Of a DNA stretch of 64,000 bases, positions 17,554-26,820 are shown one piece after another (position 1 is the stretch's first letter; every line of letters begins with the position of its first letter). The DNA is from an uncultured Allomuricauda sp. (GTDB lineage Bacteria; Bacteroidota; Bacteroidia; Flavobacteriales; Flavobacteriaceae): contig NZ_CANLYK010000001.1 in the NCBI RefSeq assembly GCF_947495325.1, positions 620,001 to 684,000 of the forward strand, read 5' to 3'. The translations under genes were made by a program, and so were the position numbers. The notes under the pieces are model-generated. The model had not been told where the DNA came from and made no database searches. It was given only the letters and a program-made list of their open reading frames with translations.

Positions 17554-17747
17554 ATGTCGCGTTTTGTTTGTGAAGTACAGCAAACAAATTGAAACCACGA
17601 ACAAAATGTCATGAATCGATTACTTTTTGACCCAAGCTAACAAGTTTAGAATTAGGTTTTGTAAATGATTGGCGAATAATCCTATCCGATGAGTCAACCT
17701 GTATCCTAAAAAAAGTAATTGTGCGTTGATGGGGTAAGCAAATCGTA

Positions 17748-18839
17748 CTAAGCTATTTGCTTACTATATTTTGATGGCAGCACACCATATCGCTCCTGAA
17801 AGCACTTTGAAAAATAAGCCGGGCTACTAAATCCAGTTTTATAAGCTATTTCAGAAATATTTGAATTTTGCTTGTCCAATAATTGAAGTGCTTCGTTTAA
17901 TCTGTATTCCTTTAAAAAGCTATTAGGTGATTTTCCCAGTATTGCCATCATGGTTCTATACAATTTGGATTTACTGTATCCTAAACTTTTTTGAAAGTCA
18001 CTTACCGTCATATTTGAATGGGACCAGTTATCTTCCGTATATTCCATCAATTGAGCCACAAATTTTTCTTCTTGAACATTCAATGAGTCAATTTCGTTAG
18101 GAATGGAATTATTTTGATTTTCACTTTCATACAGGTCTTTAACTTCTTTTGATATACATACCTTTTCTTTTGATATTAATGCCAAATTAGTAGCTCTTTT
18201 TATTGTGTCTTCAAAAATGCTCTCTTTTTTGGTTACCGGTATACCTGCACTTATGCCAATTTTGAATTCTAAATCCGGAGTAATCACACAATTATGAATC
18301 TCTTGAATTTTAATCGCACTTTGGATTGCATTTGTTACCGAATCAAAGGACATTAAATAGGTATTTGATTTTTCTTTAACGATACGTCCGTTATGATTGC
18401 TAACGATATTGGATATTGATTTATGATAACCCCGAATAGCAGCGTTTAAGGTTTCAAATTCTTTGTTTCTTAAAACCTTCTTTTTTAAGCTAACAACCAT
18501 TAATGTTCTAAAGGCTGAATCATTTATAATATTGAGGCTGGTATTCTGTGATTTTACGGGGTCTTGTATCCTACCCAAAAAAGATTCTACAATAGCTTCG
18601 TTTACTTCAAGAATACGTTGCGGAATTGCACCATGTGCTTTTTGGTGCAAATCTATTACGGCTTGTTCGCTAGGAGCTTCCATTAAACAAAATGCCGTTC
18701 GCCTTCGCTCATCACACCAATAGGTTAATCCGCGACAATTATATTTGTGTTCAATTTTTAAATCTTCTTGATGCATTTCTGCAATATCTTTTGCCGTAAT
18801 ACCATCTGGTAAATCATGCAAATCCATATATATTGGCAT
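17748..18839 (-). CDS. AraC regulator with N-terminal DUF4242 and cyclase-like middle domain
   Basis: 363 residues in three parts. Residues 1-80 match DUF4242 (GLTYWCDERRRTAFCLMEAP). Residues about 110-250 look like a degenerate class III nucleotidyl-cyclase fold (LNAAIRGYHKSIS, NGRIVKEKSN, FKIGISAGIP) without clear catalytic aspartates. Residues 265-360 are an AraC helix-turn-helix ending in SPAYFSKCFQERYG. The next gene upstream on the same strand is a secreted DUF4242 protein, so regulator and likely target share a domain. A ligand-sensing role for the N-terminal domains is inference. Confidence 0.82.
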   Translation of the reverse strand: MPIYMDLHDLPDGITAKDIAEMHQEDLKIEHKYNCRGLTYWCDERRRTAFCLMEAPSEQAVIDLHQKAHGAIPQRILEVNEAIVESFLGRIQDPVKSQNTSLNIINDSAFRTLMVVSLKKKVLRNKEFETLNAAIRGYHKSISNIVSNHNGRIVKEKSNTYLMSFDSVTNAIQSAIKIQEIHNCVITPDLEFKIGISAGIPVTKKESIFEDTIKRATNLALISKEKVCISKEVKDLYESENQNNSIPNEIDSLNVQEEKFVAQLMEYTEDNWSHSNMTVSDFQKSLGYSKSKLYRTMMAILGKSPNSFLKEYRLNEALQLLDKQNSNISEIAYKTGFSSPAYFSKCFQERYGVLPSKYSKQIA

Positions 18840-18867
18840 GTGACTAATTTTTAGTTAAGGTACTCAA

Positions 18868-18909
18868 TAAAAAAAACAAGAAGCCGTCTTTAAAATCGAT
18901 AACCTCTTG
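18868..18909 (-). terminator. Candidate intrinsic terminator after the DUF4242 gene
   Basis: On the minus strand CAAGAGG pairs with CTTCTTG (one G-U pair) across a loop of about 19 bases and is followed by a run of eight T. It sits 18 bases after the DUF4242 stop and before the AraC regulator, and would separate the two transcripts. Confidence 0.45.
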
Positions 18910-18926
18910 GAAAAAAGCGATTTGAT

Positions 18927-19307
18927 TTACAGTTTTGCTGTTGCTGGACTAATCATAGTTGCCACCTCACTTATTGAATTTGCCGGAAAACCTCCTTTTT
19001 TTGCATGTTCTTCAATCAATTCTTTATTTTCCGCTTTGTAAACACAGTATACTTTATCGCCTGTAACATAGCTATGCTGCCATGTTATGATTGGACCCAT
19101 TTCTTTTAGTACAGTACAAGATGTTTGAGAGATTCCTTTTAGCTGTTCTGTTGTTAAATCTCCTGCTCCTGGAATAATACGTTCAATTACATAGGTCTTC
19201 ATAATATCGTTGTTTTTTGTTATTTCTTGATTTTGTTCTTGTTGACCTACGGCATAATTTGTAGTTATTACTGTTAGGATTAAGATTAATTTGATTGTTT
19301 TCATCAT
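18927..19307 (-). CDS. Secreted DUF4242 protein
   Basis: 126 residues: a signal peptide (about 1-21, ending in YAVGQ) and one DUF4242 domain (TYVIERIIPGAG, QHSYVTGDKVYCVYKAEN, EHAKKGGFP). DUF4242 proteins are small ferredoxin-like folds; some relatives bind nickel, but no metal site can be assigned here. It lies upstream of a regulator carrying the same domain, and two palindromes lie upstream of it. Confidence 0.85.
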   Translation of the reverse strand: MMKTIKLILILTVITTNYAVGQQEQNQEITKNNDIMKTYVIERIIPGAGDLTTEQLKGISQTSCTVLKEMGPIITWQHSYVTGDKVYCVYKAENKELIEEHAKKGGFPANSISEVATMISPATAKL

Positions 19308-19329
19308 CTCTATTTTAGTAGTTACACTT

Positions 19330-19337
19330 CAAAACTA
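19330..19337 (-). promoter_or_regulatory. Candidate -7 box of the DUF4242 gene
   Basis: The minus strand reads TAGTTTTG, an exact TAnnTTTG match, about 23 bases before the ATG at 19307. A palindrome, AAAAGTATACTTTT (19376-19389), lies about 40 bases further upstream. Confidence 0.4.
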
Positions 19338-19375
19338 CCGTGTCATTATATCAATGGATTTATCATTTGGTCCAA

Positions 19376-19389
19376 AAAAGTATACTTTT
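19376..19389. promoter_or_regulatory. Perfect 14-bp palindrome AAAAGTATACTTTT
   Basis: An exact inverted repeat without spacer, flanked by CCAA on the left and TTGG on the right. It is placed where an activator site for the downstream DUF4242 promoter would be expected. The adjacent AraC-type regulator is the natural candidate to bind it, though AraC sites are more often direct repeats. Confidence 0.4.
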
Positions 19390-19480
19390 GGTTCAGGCCT
19401 TTTAGTGTAAATACCATTCCACACACTTTGTACTCCCCTCCTACTGTCGTAGTTCGGTTAATAAATGTTTATTCATTGCT

Positions 19481-19496
19481 TATCGCATATGCGATA
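19481..19496. promoter_or_regulatory. Perfect 16-bp palindrome TATCGCATATGCGATA
   Basis: An exact inverted repeat, extended by GC/GC outside a single T:T mismatch. It lies in the 270-base gap between the DUF1080 gene end and the DUF4242 gene start. It has no T tract, so it looks like a protein binding site rather than a terminator. Confidence 0.4.
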
Positions 19497-19577
19497 TGCT
19501 AATTAAACAAGCTCTTGTATGTGTATTGGATTGAATTGAGGGGAATGATGACAGAAAACCATCATCAACTGAGAAAG

Positions 19578-20333
19578 CTATTCTAAATTTTGTATCCGTA
19601 TTTCTTTATAAACCAATTCGGCACCTTCAGCTTGAAAGGTAATATATCCGGAATCTAAGGGACTTCCATCTTTGGAAATAAAGTTTGCTATCTCATTAAC
19701 AAGGTGGCTATTGACGAAAAATCGAGCGGCCTCGGCACCACGCACTTCTACCCTTACATGGTTCCACCCTTCCTTTTCATAGTCATTGAACTTCACATTG
19801 CGTTGATACTCTTTTCCCCCAGATGCATCTACTTCTCTTTGGGTCCCATCCGGATTCTTTACCGTAACCTTCGGGCCTTTTATGACCCATAAGTCACCAG
19901 TATCGCCTTCCTGTACCTGACATTCCAAGGAAGATGGCCATATTTTTTTTGGGCCCTTGCAATGAAAAAGTACCCCTGCATCGCGTTTTACAGAATCTCT
20001 TGGAGCAAATTTGCGATCACCCCATTTATATTCAAACTCCAAATTAAAACGGCTGTATTCCTTCATGGTGCTGATCATCCCAAAGGGTGCTTCACCATCT
20101 GGCCAATTATACAGTACTTCTGTGCGATTGCCTTTTATTTCAAATAGTTTCTGGGCATCCTTATGGTCTGCATTGATTTCATAGGTAGTTCCAAGTTTAC
20201 CTTGTGCAAAAAGGTTTGACCAAACAGCTTCTTTGTTTATATCAAAACCTTTGGCTTTAGCTTCAATTTGGCCATTCACATAAAAATTGAGCAGTAACAA
20301 TATATTAAGACAGAGGAATGTTTTATTATTCAT
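19578..20333 (-). CDS. Secreted DUF1080 (3-keto-disaccharide hydrolase-type) protein
   Basis: 251 residues with a signal peptide (to about 21, VNGQ). The body has the DUF1080 pattern: NLEFEYKWGDRKF, DAGVLFHCKGP, SLECQVQEGDTGDLW, and EGWNHVRVEVRG near the end, then a final strand with FQAEGAELVYKEIRIQ. This concanavalin-like fold is found in enzymes cleaving 3-ketoglycosides and in sugar-binding proteins. A second member lies at 34188-34871. The substrate is unknown. Confidence 0.87.
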   Translation of the reverse strand: MNNKTFLCLNILLLLNFYVNGQIEAKAKGFDINKEAVWSNLFAQGKLGTTYEINADHKDAQKLFEIKGNRTEVLYNWPDGEAPFGMISTMKEYSRFNLEFEYKWGDRKFAPRDSVKRDAGVLFHCKGPKKIWPSSLECQVQEGDTGDLWVIKGPKVTVKNPDGTQREVDASGGKEYQRNVKFNDYEKEGWNHVRVEVRGAEAARFFVNSHLVNEIANFISKDGSPLDSGYITFQAEGAELVYKEIRIQNLE

Positions 20334-20498
20334 TAGTGAGCTAAAATTGTTCGACGGTTGGGTATGTTTATGCTAAAACACAGTGGCTTATTTGAAATCC
20401 ATTAATCCAAATATATCCAATTCAAACAATAAGACATCACAATTACTTGATAATCATACCCAACTGGGCAAGGAAATCATTAGAAAAGCATGGGAGAT

Positions 20499-21275
20499 CT
20501 AAGGATTCAGGTTTGCCTTAAACCAAATATTTAATGATTCTGGTTGTGGACGTTGTCCCTGTTGTTGAGAGCCTCCGCCATTTCCGCCAGATGGGGGTCC
20601 ACCCATTCCACCTCCAGAACCTCCTCCTCGGCCGCCGCCTCCACCAGGACCACCACCTTGTCTACCGCCCCCGCCCATATTCATGGACATTTGTGGACGA
20701 CTTCCTTCTTTTTCCTCAAGCTTTGTTGAAACAATACCAATGGTGAGTTTTGATAGGTCCTGACCATCCTTTAGAATAGCATCTTTGGGAATTCGCAGCT
20801 CGTAATTTAAGATACGTTTCTGCTCCATAAATGAATAGGTGATAGCGATGTTCACCGCATTGATATCCAAGTGAATATCCTGTGTCATATCATAAAAAGT
20901 ATATTCGGCTGTCCGGGGGAGTTTGTTTATGACCTCCATCATATCCGGACCTTTACCTTCTTCCTCTTCATTTTGCTCTGTAGTCTGTCCTTCTGGTCTT
21001 TGCTCTCTATCTGGGCGTGCTGTTTCCGATGGATATTTTACAGCAACGTTTTTTTTCTTTTTCCCTTTTACATCAAAATAGACACTAAACCCACGGTGTA
21101 ACATAGACATCATTGTTTCTCGATGATTAGAACTGAGTTTCACAACGACCATATCACCATCAAGTAAGGCCTCATGTGATAGCTTGTCTTCGCCTTTATC
21201 CTTAGTCCTTTCCTTTTGCGAAAACATCAAATTACTCGCTAATACAACCAAAAAAATAAATTTTAGTTTCATCAT
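20499..21275 (-). CDS. Secreted protein with glycine-rich tail, unknown function
   Basis: 258 residues with a signal peptide (to about 20). Residues 25-180 alternate beta-rich stretches with a charged segment rich in Glu, Arg and Gln. Residues about 195-240 are almost entirely Gly with Arg, Ser, Pro and Met, followed by a Gln-rich link and a short conserved-looking end (SLNIWFKANLNP). I do not recognise the family. The gene stands alone. Confidence 0.7.
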   Translation of the reverse strand: MMKLKFIFLVVLASNLMFSQKERTKDKGEDKLSHEALLDGDMVVVKLSSNHRETMMSMLHRGFSVYFDVKGKKKKNVAVKYPSETARPDREQRPEGQTTEQNEEEEGKGPDMMEVINKLPRTAEYTFYDMTQDIHLDINAVNIAITYSFMEQKRILNYELRIPKDAILKDGQDLSKLTIGIVSTKLEEKEGSRPQMSMNMGGGGRQGGGPGGGGGRGGGSGGGMGGPPSGGNGGGSQQQGQRPQPESLNIWFKANLNP

Positions 21276-21463
21276 CCCATTTAAAGTTTAAACCTCAATA
21301 TGGTTAGATAGCTATTTTCGAAAAAACTTGCGGTGAATCACCTATATTTTTTAGGAAGCTCAATCACAATTACTGGCTACTGGAATTTAAATTGGGTAAA
21401 ATAAGCGTATAATTCATGGCTCCCTACCACCATATTATGAAATGATGATCTAAGCTGTTTTTG

Positions 21464-22168
21464 CTAATTTGGTGCCTTCATCTCAGTCAAAGAAATTGAA
21501 AAATTCCCATTGGGGTCTCTTGATATAACCTCTACACCATATTCCACTTCGCTCATATAGTTAATAGGTTGTAAGAAATTTGTGGAAACCTCGGTTTCCT
21601 CGACAATTGCATTTTCCCCTTCGATAACCTTTACATCATATACTAAAGTGTCCCCATCTTCATCTCTTCCAATCCAAGAAACCGACATCTCTGAGGAAGT
21701 CATGTCAAAATTGACAGTTATTTCAGCTGCATAAGGAGCGTAATTACCAACCGGAACACCCGGCGTGGTAAAAGAATAGGTGTCCCCTAGGGTTTCACCA
21801 TCCGAGTTGATCGCCGTAACTGACCAGGTATAGGTTTTACCTCGGTCCAATACAACATCAGTTTGCAAAGTGTTCACGGTAGTGCTACTTACCTCCGTTT
21901 GGTTTTCGAACACTTTGAGCGCATAATTTTGTGCAAATTGGGCGGAATTCCACCCGAACCTTACGGATACCTTAAAGGGGTTACCAGAAACTTCTTCGAA
22001 ATCAGAACAGGGTTCACCATTTTCTGGTAGCGTTCCAACTGTTTTGGCTGGAACCTGAGCTTGTTCATCTGGAGGAGTATCTCCTGAAGAATCGCTTCCC
22101 CCACAAGCAAACAAAAGAGAAGATAATACAATTATTCCTAGTATATTTTTGTGTGAAATCATTTTCAT
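21464..22168 (-). CDS. Lipoprotein with fibronectin III-like domains
   Basis: 234 residues; lipobox LFAC near residue 22, then a linker of Ser, Asp, Gly and Pro. Two beta-sandwich units follow, with SVRFGWNSAQFAQNYALKVF and VSWIGRDEDGDTLVYDVKV as the typical Trp- and Tyr-containing strands. The start overlaps the stop of the 1410-residue surface protein by 4 bases, so the two are cotranscribed and may be partners on the cell surface. No enzyme motif is seen. Confidence 0.75.
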   Translation of the reverse strand: MKMISHKNILGIIVLSSLLFACGGSDSSGDTPPDEQAQVPAKTVGTLPENGEPCSDFEEVSGNPFKVSVRFGWNSAQFAQNYALKVFENQTEVSSTTVNTLQTDVVLDRGKTYTWSVTAINSDGETLGDTYSFTTPGVPVGNYAPYAAEITVNFDMTSSEMSVSWIGRDEDGDTLVYDVKVIEGENAIVEETEVSTNFLQPINYMSEVEYGVEVISRDPNGNFSISLTEMKAPN

Positions 22169-25100
22169 TTTTTAATAATCTTAAATGATTTAGTGCTTGT
22201 TCCAGTAGTCATAGTAACAGGATATACTCCTGTTCCAAAGCCTTGAAAGTCTATAAAATTAGTATCTCCATTTTTCAGCTGGACATCAATGACCAATTTA
22301 CCTGTAATATCAAAAACTTTTACCTGCACTTTATCATAAATGCCATCCACATAGACTTTTCCCGATGTCAGTATTGGATACAAAAATATTTCATCGGACA
22401 TTGAAAATGTATCAGATACCTTACCTTGACATTCGTTTATTCCCGAAATGATTATCGAATTTGAGCTTTCCAAACCTGATAGTGAAATGACGTTTTCCGC
22501 AGCTGAACCAAAGTTAAACTCCTGTAATTGCCCATTTAGGTCAACAACGTAGCTTTCACTTCCTGAAACACTATAATGCACTGTTCCATTTTTCGAATCA
22601 ACGGGTCCACGTTTTCCGGTGATGGCATTGATCTCATTTATGGAGGCTCCAAATTCTTGTACATGCAGTGCGTCCGGAATCGATATACGAATTGAATAGA
22701 TCCCTGTTGCCAATCCCCCTATTTTTAGGGGTTCCGAAAGCGTTACGGCGGTGTACTCCTGTGTAAAATTATTTCCGGTAATTTCGATATCAAATAGGTA
22801 TCCAATCAATGATGTTGAAATACTAATAGCCCCATTGGACTCCCCGACACAAGTGGGCGTTTCGGTATAGACCAGTATCTCACTGGAATCAATTATTTCA
22901 CATCCCTGAGCATTGACGGGAACCGAGGGGAGTGTATATAAACAACTGTCCAAATGATCCAAGACCCCATCCGCATCATCGTCTTCATTGCACAATGGCA
23001 TTTTACCTCCATCGTTTATTGTCCAGCCATAAGTGTCAATAATAAACTGCCTAGCAATTTCGGACTCGCAATATAGATTGGTGTCGCCTGCAAAATAAAC
23101 GCCACTTTGCAGACTTGCTAGACTACTCCATCCAATTAACAAGCTATCATAATTCTCCAAAGATAATCTGCATCCCCAGAACATACCAGTCATATCTTTT
23201 ACTTTGCTCACATTCCAATTGCCAAGATTTTGATCAAAGCTAATGGCATCAGAAAACACTGAGCTCATGTATTCAACATTGCTGACATCCCAGTTACCAA
23301 TATCCTGATTGAACACATTATTTCTAGTGAACATTCCTCCTATATTTCTTACTTCGCTAACATCCCAGGAACTTATATCATGATTAAATGTACTTTCCGC
23401 AAACATGCTATTCATATTAATGACTTTGCTAACATTCCAATTTTCAATGTTCTGATTGAACAAAGTTGCGCCCGCAAACATAGCATCCATTGTAATTGCA
23501 TTACTTACATCCCAATTTCCAATATCTTGATTAAAGTTTTCCGCAGCTGTAAAAACCTGGGTCATATCCATAACATTGCTAACATTCCAATTGCCAATAT
23601 CCGAATTGAACATCCTAGCCGCCAAGAACATACTTCTCATACTCTCTACCTTAGAAGTGTCCCATTTCTCTATGTCTTGGTTAAAAGAATTTGCTTCGTA
23701 GAAAACCGAAATCATCGAGGTAATATTGGTTGTGTTCCAATCCCCGATGTTGCTATTAAAGTTAGTCGCTCCCCTAAACATGCTATCTATGGTAGTAACT
23801 GTAGATAGGTCCCAATCATTGAAAGTATCATTTCCCACTAATCCTGTGCAATCCACAAACATGGTGGCCAAGGAATTTAATTGGGTGAAGTTGGGCACAT
23901 CCATAGCTAGCACATCAAGGTTGGCACATCCAGCAAATGCCCATTCCATCGATTTCCAGCTTATTTCACCCCATTGGTCAACAGAAATTATTTTCTCTTT
24001 GTCTCCGCTAAAATTGAAGTAAATCCTTGGAAAATTCCCAGAAATAGCAACCTCATAGGTTCCAGGTGTTGTATATGTATGGGTAATATCACCGGTCACA
24101 TTGGTATCCGAGGTTCCATCGCCCCAATCAACAGCATAATCGTACACTTCGCCCAGGTGGGTCGGTATGGTAATTTGGTTATCTTCCGAAACACCTGGGT
24201 TATCGGTTTTCCATGTGGTTATGAAGGCGGTATTCGTAGTAGCTCCGTTATCAACTGCCAACATTTTAGCAAAGACAGGGCCTCCAGAAATACCATCAAT
24301 ATAGACCACGGTTATATTTTTGTCATCATCAACAACCATATCCATTGGTCTAGCGCCCCTACTGGCGGTTACCTGGTTATCACCTACCACTTCCCAATTG
24401 GTTTCATTAAAACGGTATACAAGATTACCATTACCCGAATCCCTATAGAATACATAAGGAACACCTGGATTATCAAAGTTCAAAACAGGATATGCCAGGA
24501 AGGAAGAGACACCAAGACTACCCAATTTTTCCCAATTTACTCCATTGAAACGTTGTACGGTTGCTTCCCCATCTAGGGAACCTTCTTGGTTGCTATAAAC
24601 AACATAGGGAGTGTCAAATTTGTCGAGTTTAATTGAGATGCCATAGGCTGTCCCAGAAGAAAAACCAGCATCACCAACATATTCCCAATCAGTACCATTA
24701 TAGCGTTGGACCACTATCTTTCCAGAATTTGCGGCATCGCCATAAGCTACATAGGGCACATTGGAGTTATCCAAGGCTATAGAGATGTGGTCTGCACTGT
24801 CCGGGGAAAAACCAGTATCTCCTATGTATTCCCATGCAGTACCGTTGAATCTACGAACAATAATTTTACCGGAAAGACCTGGTTCCCCGTAGGCAATGTA
24901 TGGTGTCCCTGAATTGTCCATAGTCATTGATGGATAATTTACACCATTGTCAAAAAGCCCTCCTACGGCTTCCCATTCGACACCATTAAAATGTTCCACT
25001 TCCAACGAGGGGTTGCCTAAACTTATATAGGCAATCCAAGGCAATCCTAAGTTGTCGATGGTTATAAAAGAAGATCCTGGTTCATTAACTGAGAAACCTG

Positions 25101-26397
25101 CGTTACCCACAATTTCCCAACTACCTCCGGTATATCTTCGAACGGTTGCCTTGTTGTCATTTTCACCATCTCTATACACGACATAAGGAACATTATTTGT
25201 GTCGATAGTCATGGCAGAAGAACCAGTAAATCCTTCTGATAAGCCCGCAGTTCCAACCCTTACCCATGATGTATTGTCCAAATGATAAACATTGGCTTTT
25301 TTAGCACTTGCACCGTCTCCATTAACATAGGTGACATAAGGCATACCTGAATTATCCAGTACTATTCCCGTATAACTTACAATTTCGCTAATACTTGAAA
25401 AAAAAGAACCTCCGACAGTTTCCCAAGTTAATCCATTGAATCGCTGTATAGTAGCCTTACCGGATAATCCATTGCTGCTTTCAACATCTGAATATATGAC
25501 ATAGGGAACTCCGGAGTCATCAATATCTATTTGCGTGTAATTGGCTATATTATTGGAAAATCCCGCACTTCCAACTAATTCCCAAATGGTGCCATTAAAT
25601 CGTTTTACTGTAGACTTAGAGTCATTCGCCCAATCGCGATAGATTACATAGGGAACATTGGAATTGTCCAAAGCCATGGATACATAATTTACTTCTGCAT
25701 CTGAAAGACCCAAGCTACCTACCGCTTCCCATGAAGTACCATTGAACCTTTGAACAGAGGCTTTCCAATCGGTCGCTGTATCACGATAAGCCACATAGGG
25801 AATACCATTGGTGTCTATATCAATATTGAGGTACGTGGATCTTGACCCTGAAAAACCTGCTTCGCCTACCACCTCCCAGCTTGCACCATTGAAACGGGAA
25901 ACAGTAGCTTTTCCAAAATTATCTTCATCAACATAGGCTACATATGGAACTCCATTATGGTCAATAGCTATAGTAGTGTCGCTGGCAAGACCACTGGAAA
26001 TCCCTTCACCCACAGATTCCCAAGTTGTTCCGTTGAAACGCTTTACCGTTGCTTTTCCAGAGTTGGCCACATCACTATAAACAACATAAAAAATACCTGA
26101 ACTATTCATTGCTATAGAAGTATAATCCGCTTGCCCATCAGAAAAACCAGGACTCCCAACCATTTCCCAACTTGTTCCTTCAAACCTCCTAACTGTTGCT
26201 TTCTTCGAATTTCTATAATCACTGAAAGCAATACAGGGCCTGCCCATATTATCTAAGATTATTGAGGTAAATTCAGCAGCTTCAAAAGAAGGTTGGTTAT
26301 AATCGTCTGGCCCCAAAGGTTCCCAGTCCTGAGCGGTTAACGTCGTGACTATACACAAGAAGGCTGTCACCAGCCATTGGTTAAGTTTTATCCTCAT
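22165..26397 (-). CDS. Large T9SS-exported surface protein with propeller repeats and BspA/DUF285 region
   Basis: 1410 residues. After a signal peptide (to about 22) there are about fourteen copies of a 45-50 residue repeat (about 25-690) built on NGTSWEVVGSAGFS and DNSGVPYVAYRD, likely forming one or two beta-propellers. A PKD-like segment (DWGDGT, about 740-760) precedes eight to nine DUF285/BspA leucine-rich-like repeats (about 860-1095; pattern FNQDIGNWDVSNV). A short Asp-rich motif with NEDDDADGV follows. The last 75 residues end in the type A T9SS sorting domain (VYDITGKLV-like strand, FKIIKK). Adhesion is the usual role of such proteins. Confidence 0.85.
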   Translation of the reverse strand: MRIKLNQWLVTAFLCIVTTLTAQDWEPLGPDDYNQPSFEAAEFTSIILDNMGRPCIAFSDYRNSKKATVRRFEGTSWEMVGSPGFSDGQADYTSIAMNSSGIFYVVYSDVANSGKATVKRFNGTTWESVGEGISSGLASDTTIAIDHNGVPYVAYVDEDNFGKATVSRFNGASWEVVGEAGFSGSRSTYLNIDIDTNGIPYVAYRDTATDWKASVQRFNGTSWEAVGSLGLSDAEVNYVSMALDNSNVPYVIYRDWANDSKSTVKRFNGTIWELVGSAGFSNNIANYTQIDIDDSGVPYVIYSDVESSNGLSGKATIQRFNGLTWETVGGSFFSSISEIVSYTGIVLDNSGMPYVTYVNGDGASAKKANVYHLDNTSWVRVGTAGLSEGFTGSSAMTIDTNNVPYVVYRDGENDNKATVRRYTGGSWEIVGNAGFSVNEPGSSFITIDNLGLPWIAYISLGNPSLEVEHFNGVEWEAVGGLFDNGVNYPSMTMDNSGTPYIAYGEPGLSGKIIVRRFNGTAWEYIGDTGFSPDSADHISIALDNSNVPYVAYGDAANSGKIVVQRYNGTDWEYVGDAGFSSGTAYGISIKLDKFDTPYVVYSNQEGSLDGEATVQRFNGVNWEKLGSLGVSSFLAYPVLNFDNPGVPYVFYRDSGNGNLVYRFNETNWEVVGDNQVTASRGARPMDMVVDDDKNITVVYIDGISGGPVFAKMLAVDNGATTNTAFITTWKTDNPGVSEDNQITIPTHLGEVYDYAVDWGDGTSDTNVTGDITHTYTTPGTYEVAISGNFPRIYFNFSGDKEKIISVDQWGEISWKSMEWAFAGCANLDVLAMDVPNFTQLNSLATMFVDCTGLVGNDTFNDWDLSTVTTIDSMFRGATNFNSNIGDWNTTNITSMISVFYEANSFNQDIEKWDTSKVESMRSMFLAARMFNSDIGNWNVSNVMDMTQVFTAAENFNQDIGNWDVSNAITMDAMFAGATLFNQNIENWNVSKVINMNSMFAESTFNHDISSWDVSEVRNIGGMFTRNNVFNQDIGNWDVSNVEYMSSVFSDAISFDQNLGNWNVSKVKDMTGMFWGCRLSLENYDSLLIGWSSLASLQSGVYFAGDTNLYCESEIARQFIIDTYGWTINDGGKMPLCNEDDDADGVLDHLDSCLYTLPSVPVNAQGCEIIDSSEILVYTETPTCVGESNGAISISTSLIGYLFDIEITGNNFTQEYTAVTLSEPLKIGGLATGIYSIRISIPDALHVQEFGASINEINAITGKRGPVDSKNGTVHYSVSGSESYVVDLNGQLQEFNFGSAAENVISLSGLESSNSIIISGINECQGKVSDTFSMSDEIFLYPILTSGKVYVDGIYDKVQVKVFDITGKLVIDVQLKNGDTNFIDFQGFGTGVYPVTMTTGTSTKSFKIIKK

Positions 26398-26820
26398 AGT
26401 TACGTCATGTGTAGTGCTTAATTATTACTACTGTTGTAAACGCTGCTAAAATAGTATTTAATAAAGTGCAAATGGACAATAAATCGATATGTTGTGGACA
26501 TTCCCCCGTATGTTGAAAACTATTGGTCCCAAATTTATCGATACTACTGTTTCGTAAGCCTAATCTCCCACGATTTGATATTTAACCGGATAATACCCCA
26601 AACAAATAATCAATGTTTGTATTATTTAAAAGAACATAATTCCTGATTATGCAATAAGTCATATAGAAAGAGTCTCATCCATATTTGTGAGCTCATATTT
26701 CATTGAGGACAAAGATTTCCTTGTTCAGTAATATTAGTCGTCTCCTGAAAGGATAACAACTAAAGTTCCTATTAGTTTGATAAATTATAAAAAAGATGGC
26801 AATCAACTAAAAAGAAGGGA
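26398..26820. other. 423-base intergenic region, no gene seen
   Basis: This lies between the start of the T9SS protein gene and the end of the MORN gene. One weak hairpin is present: CAAACA/TGTTTG arms (26599-26604, 26614-26619), extended by TAATA/TATTA with a CCC bulge. No open frame, RNA gene or consensus -7 box stands out. Confidence 0.4.

Noticed and set aside
17183..17614. 143-residue plus-strand frame opposite the M28 peptidase
   Set aside because: The peptidase has clear catalytic motifs on the minus strand; the other frame has none.
23110..23830. Regularly spaced repeats that might be taken for a CRISPR array
   Set aside because: The repeats vary in sequence, keep a reading frame and encode DUF285 units.
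23380..24912. Several long open frames on the plus strand inside the T9SS protein gene (for example 23974-24576)
   Set aside because: They are antisense to a repeat-rich gene whose codon pattern keeps the opposite strand open. They lack start context and recognisable domains.
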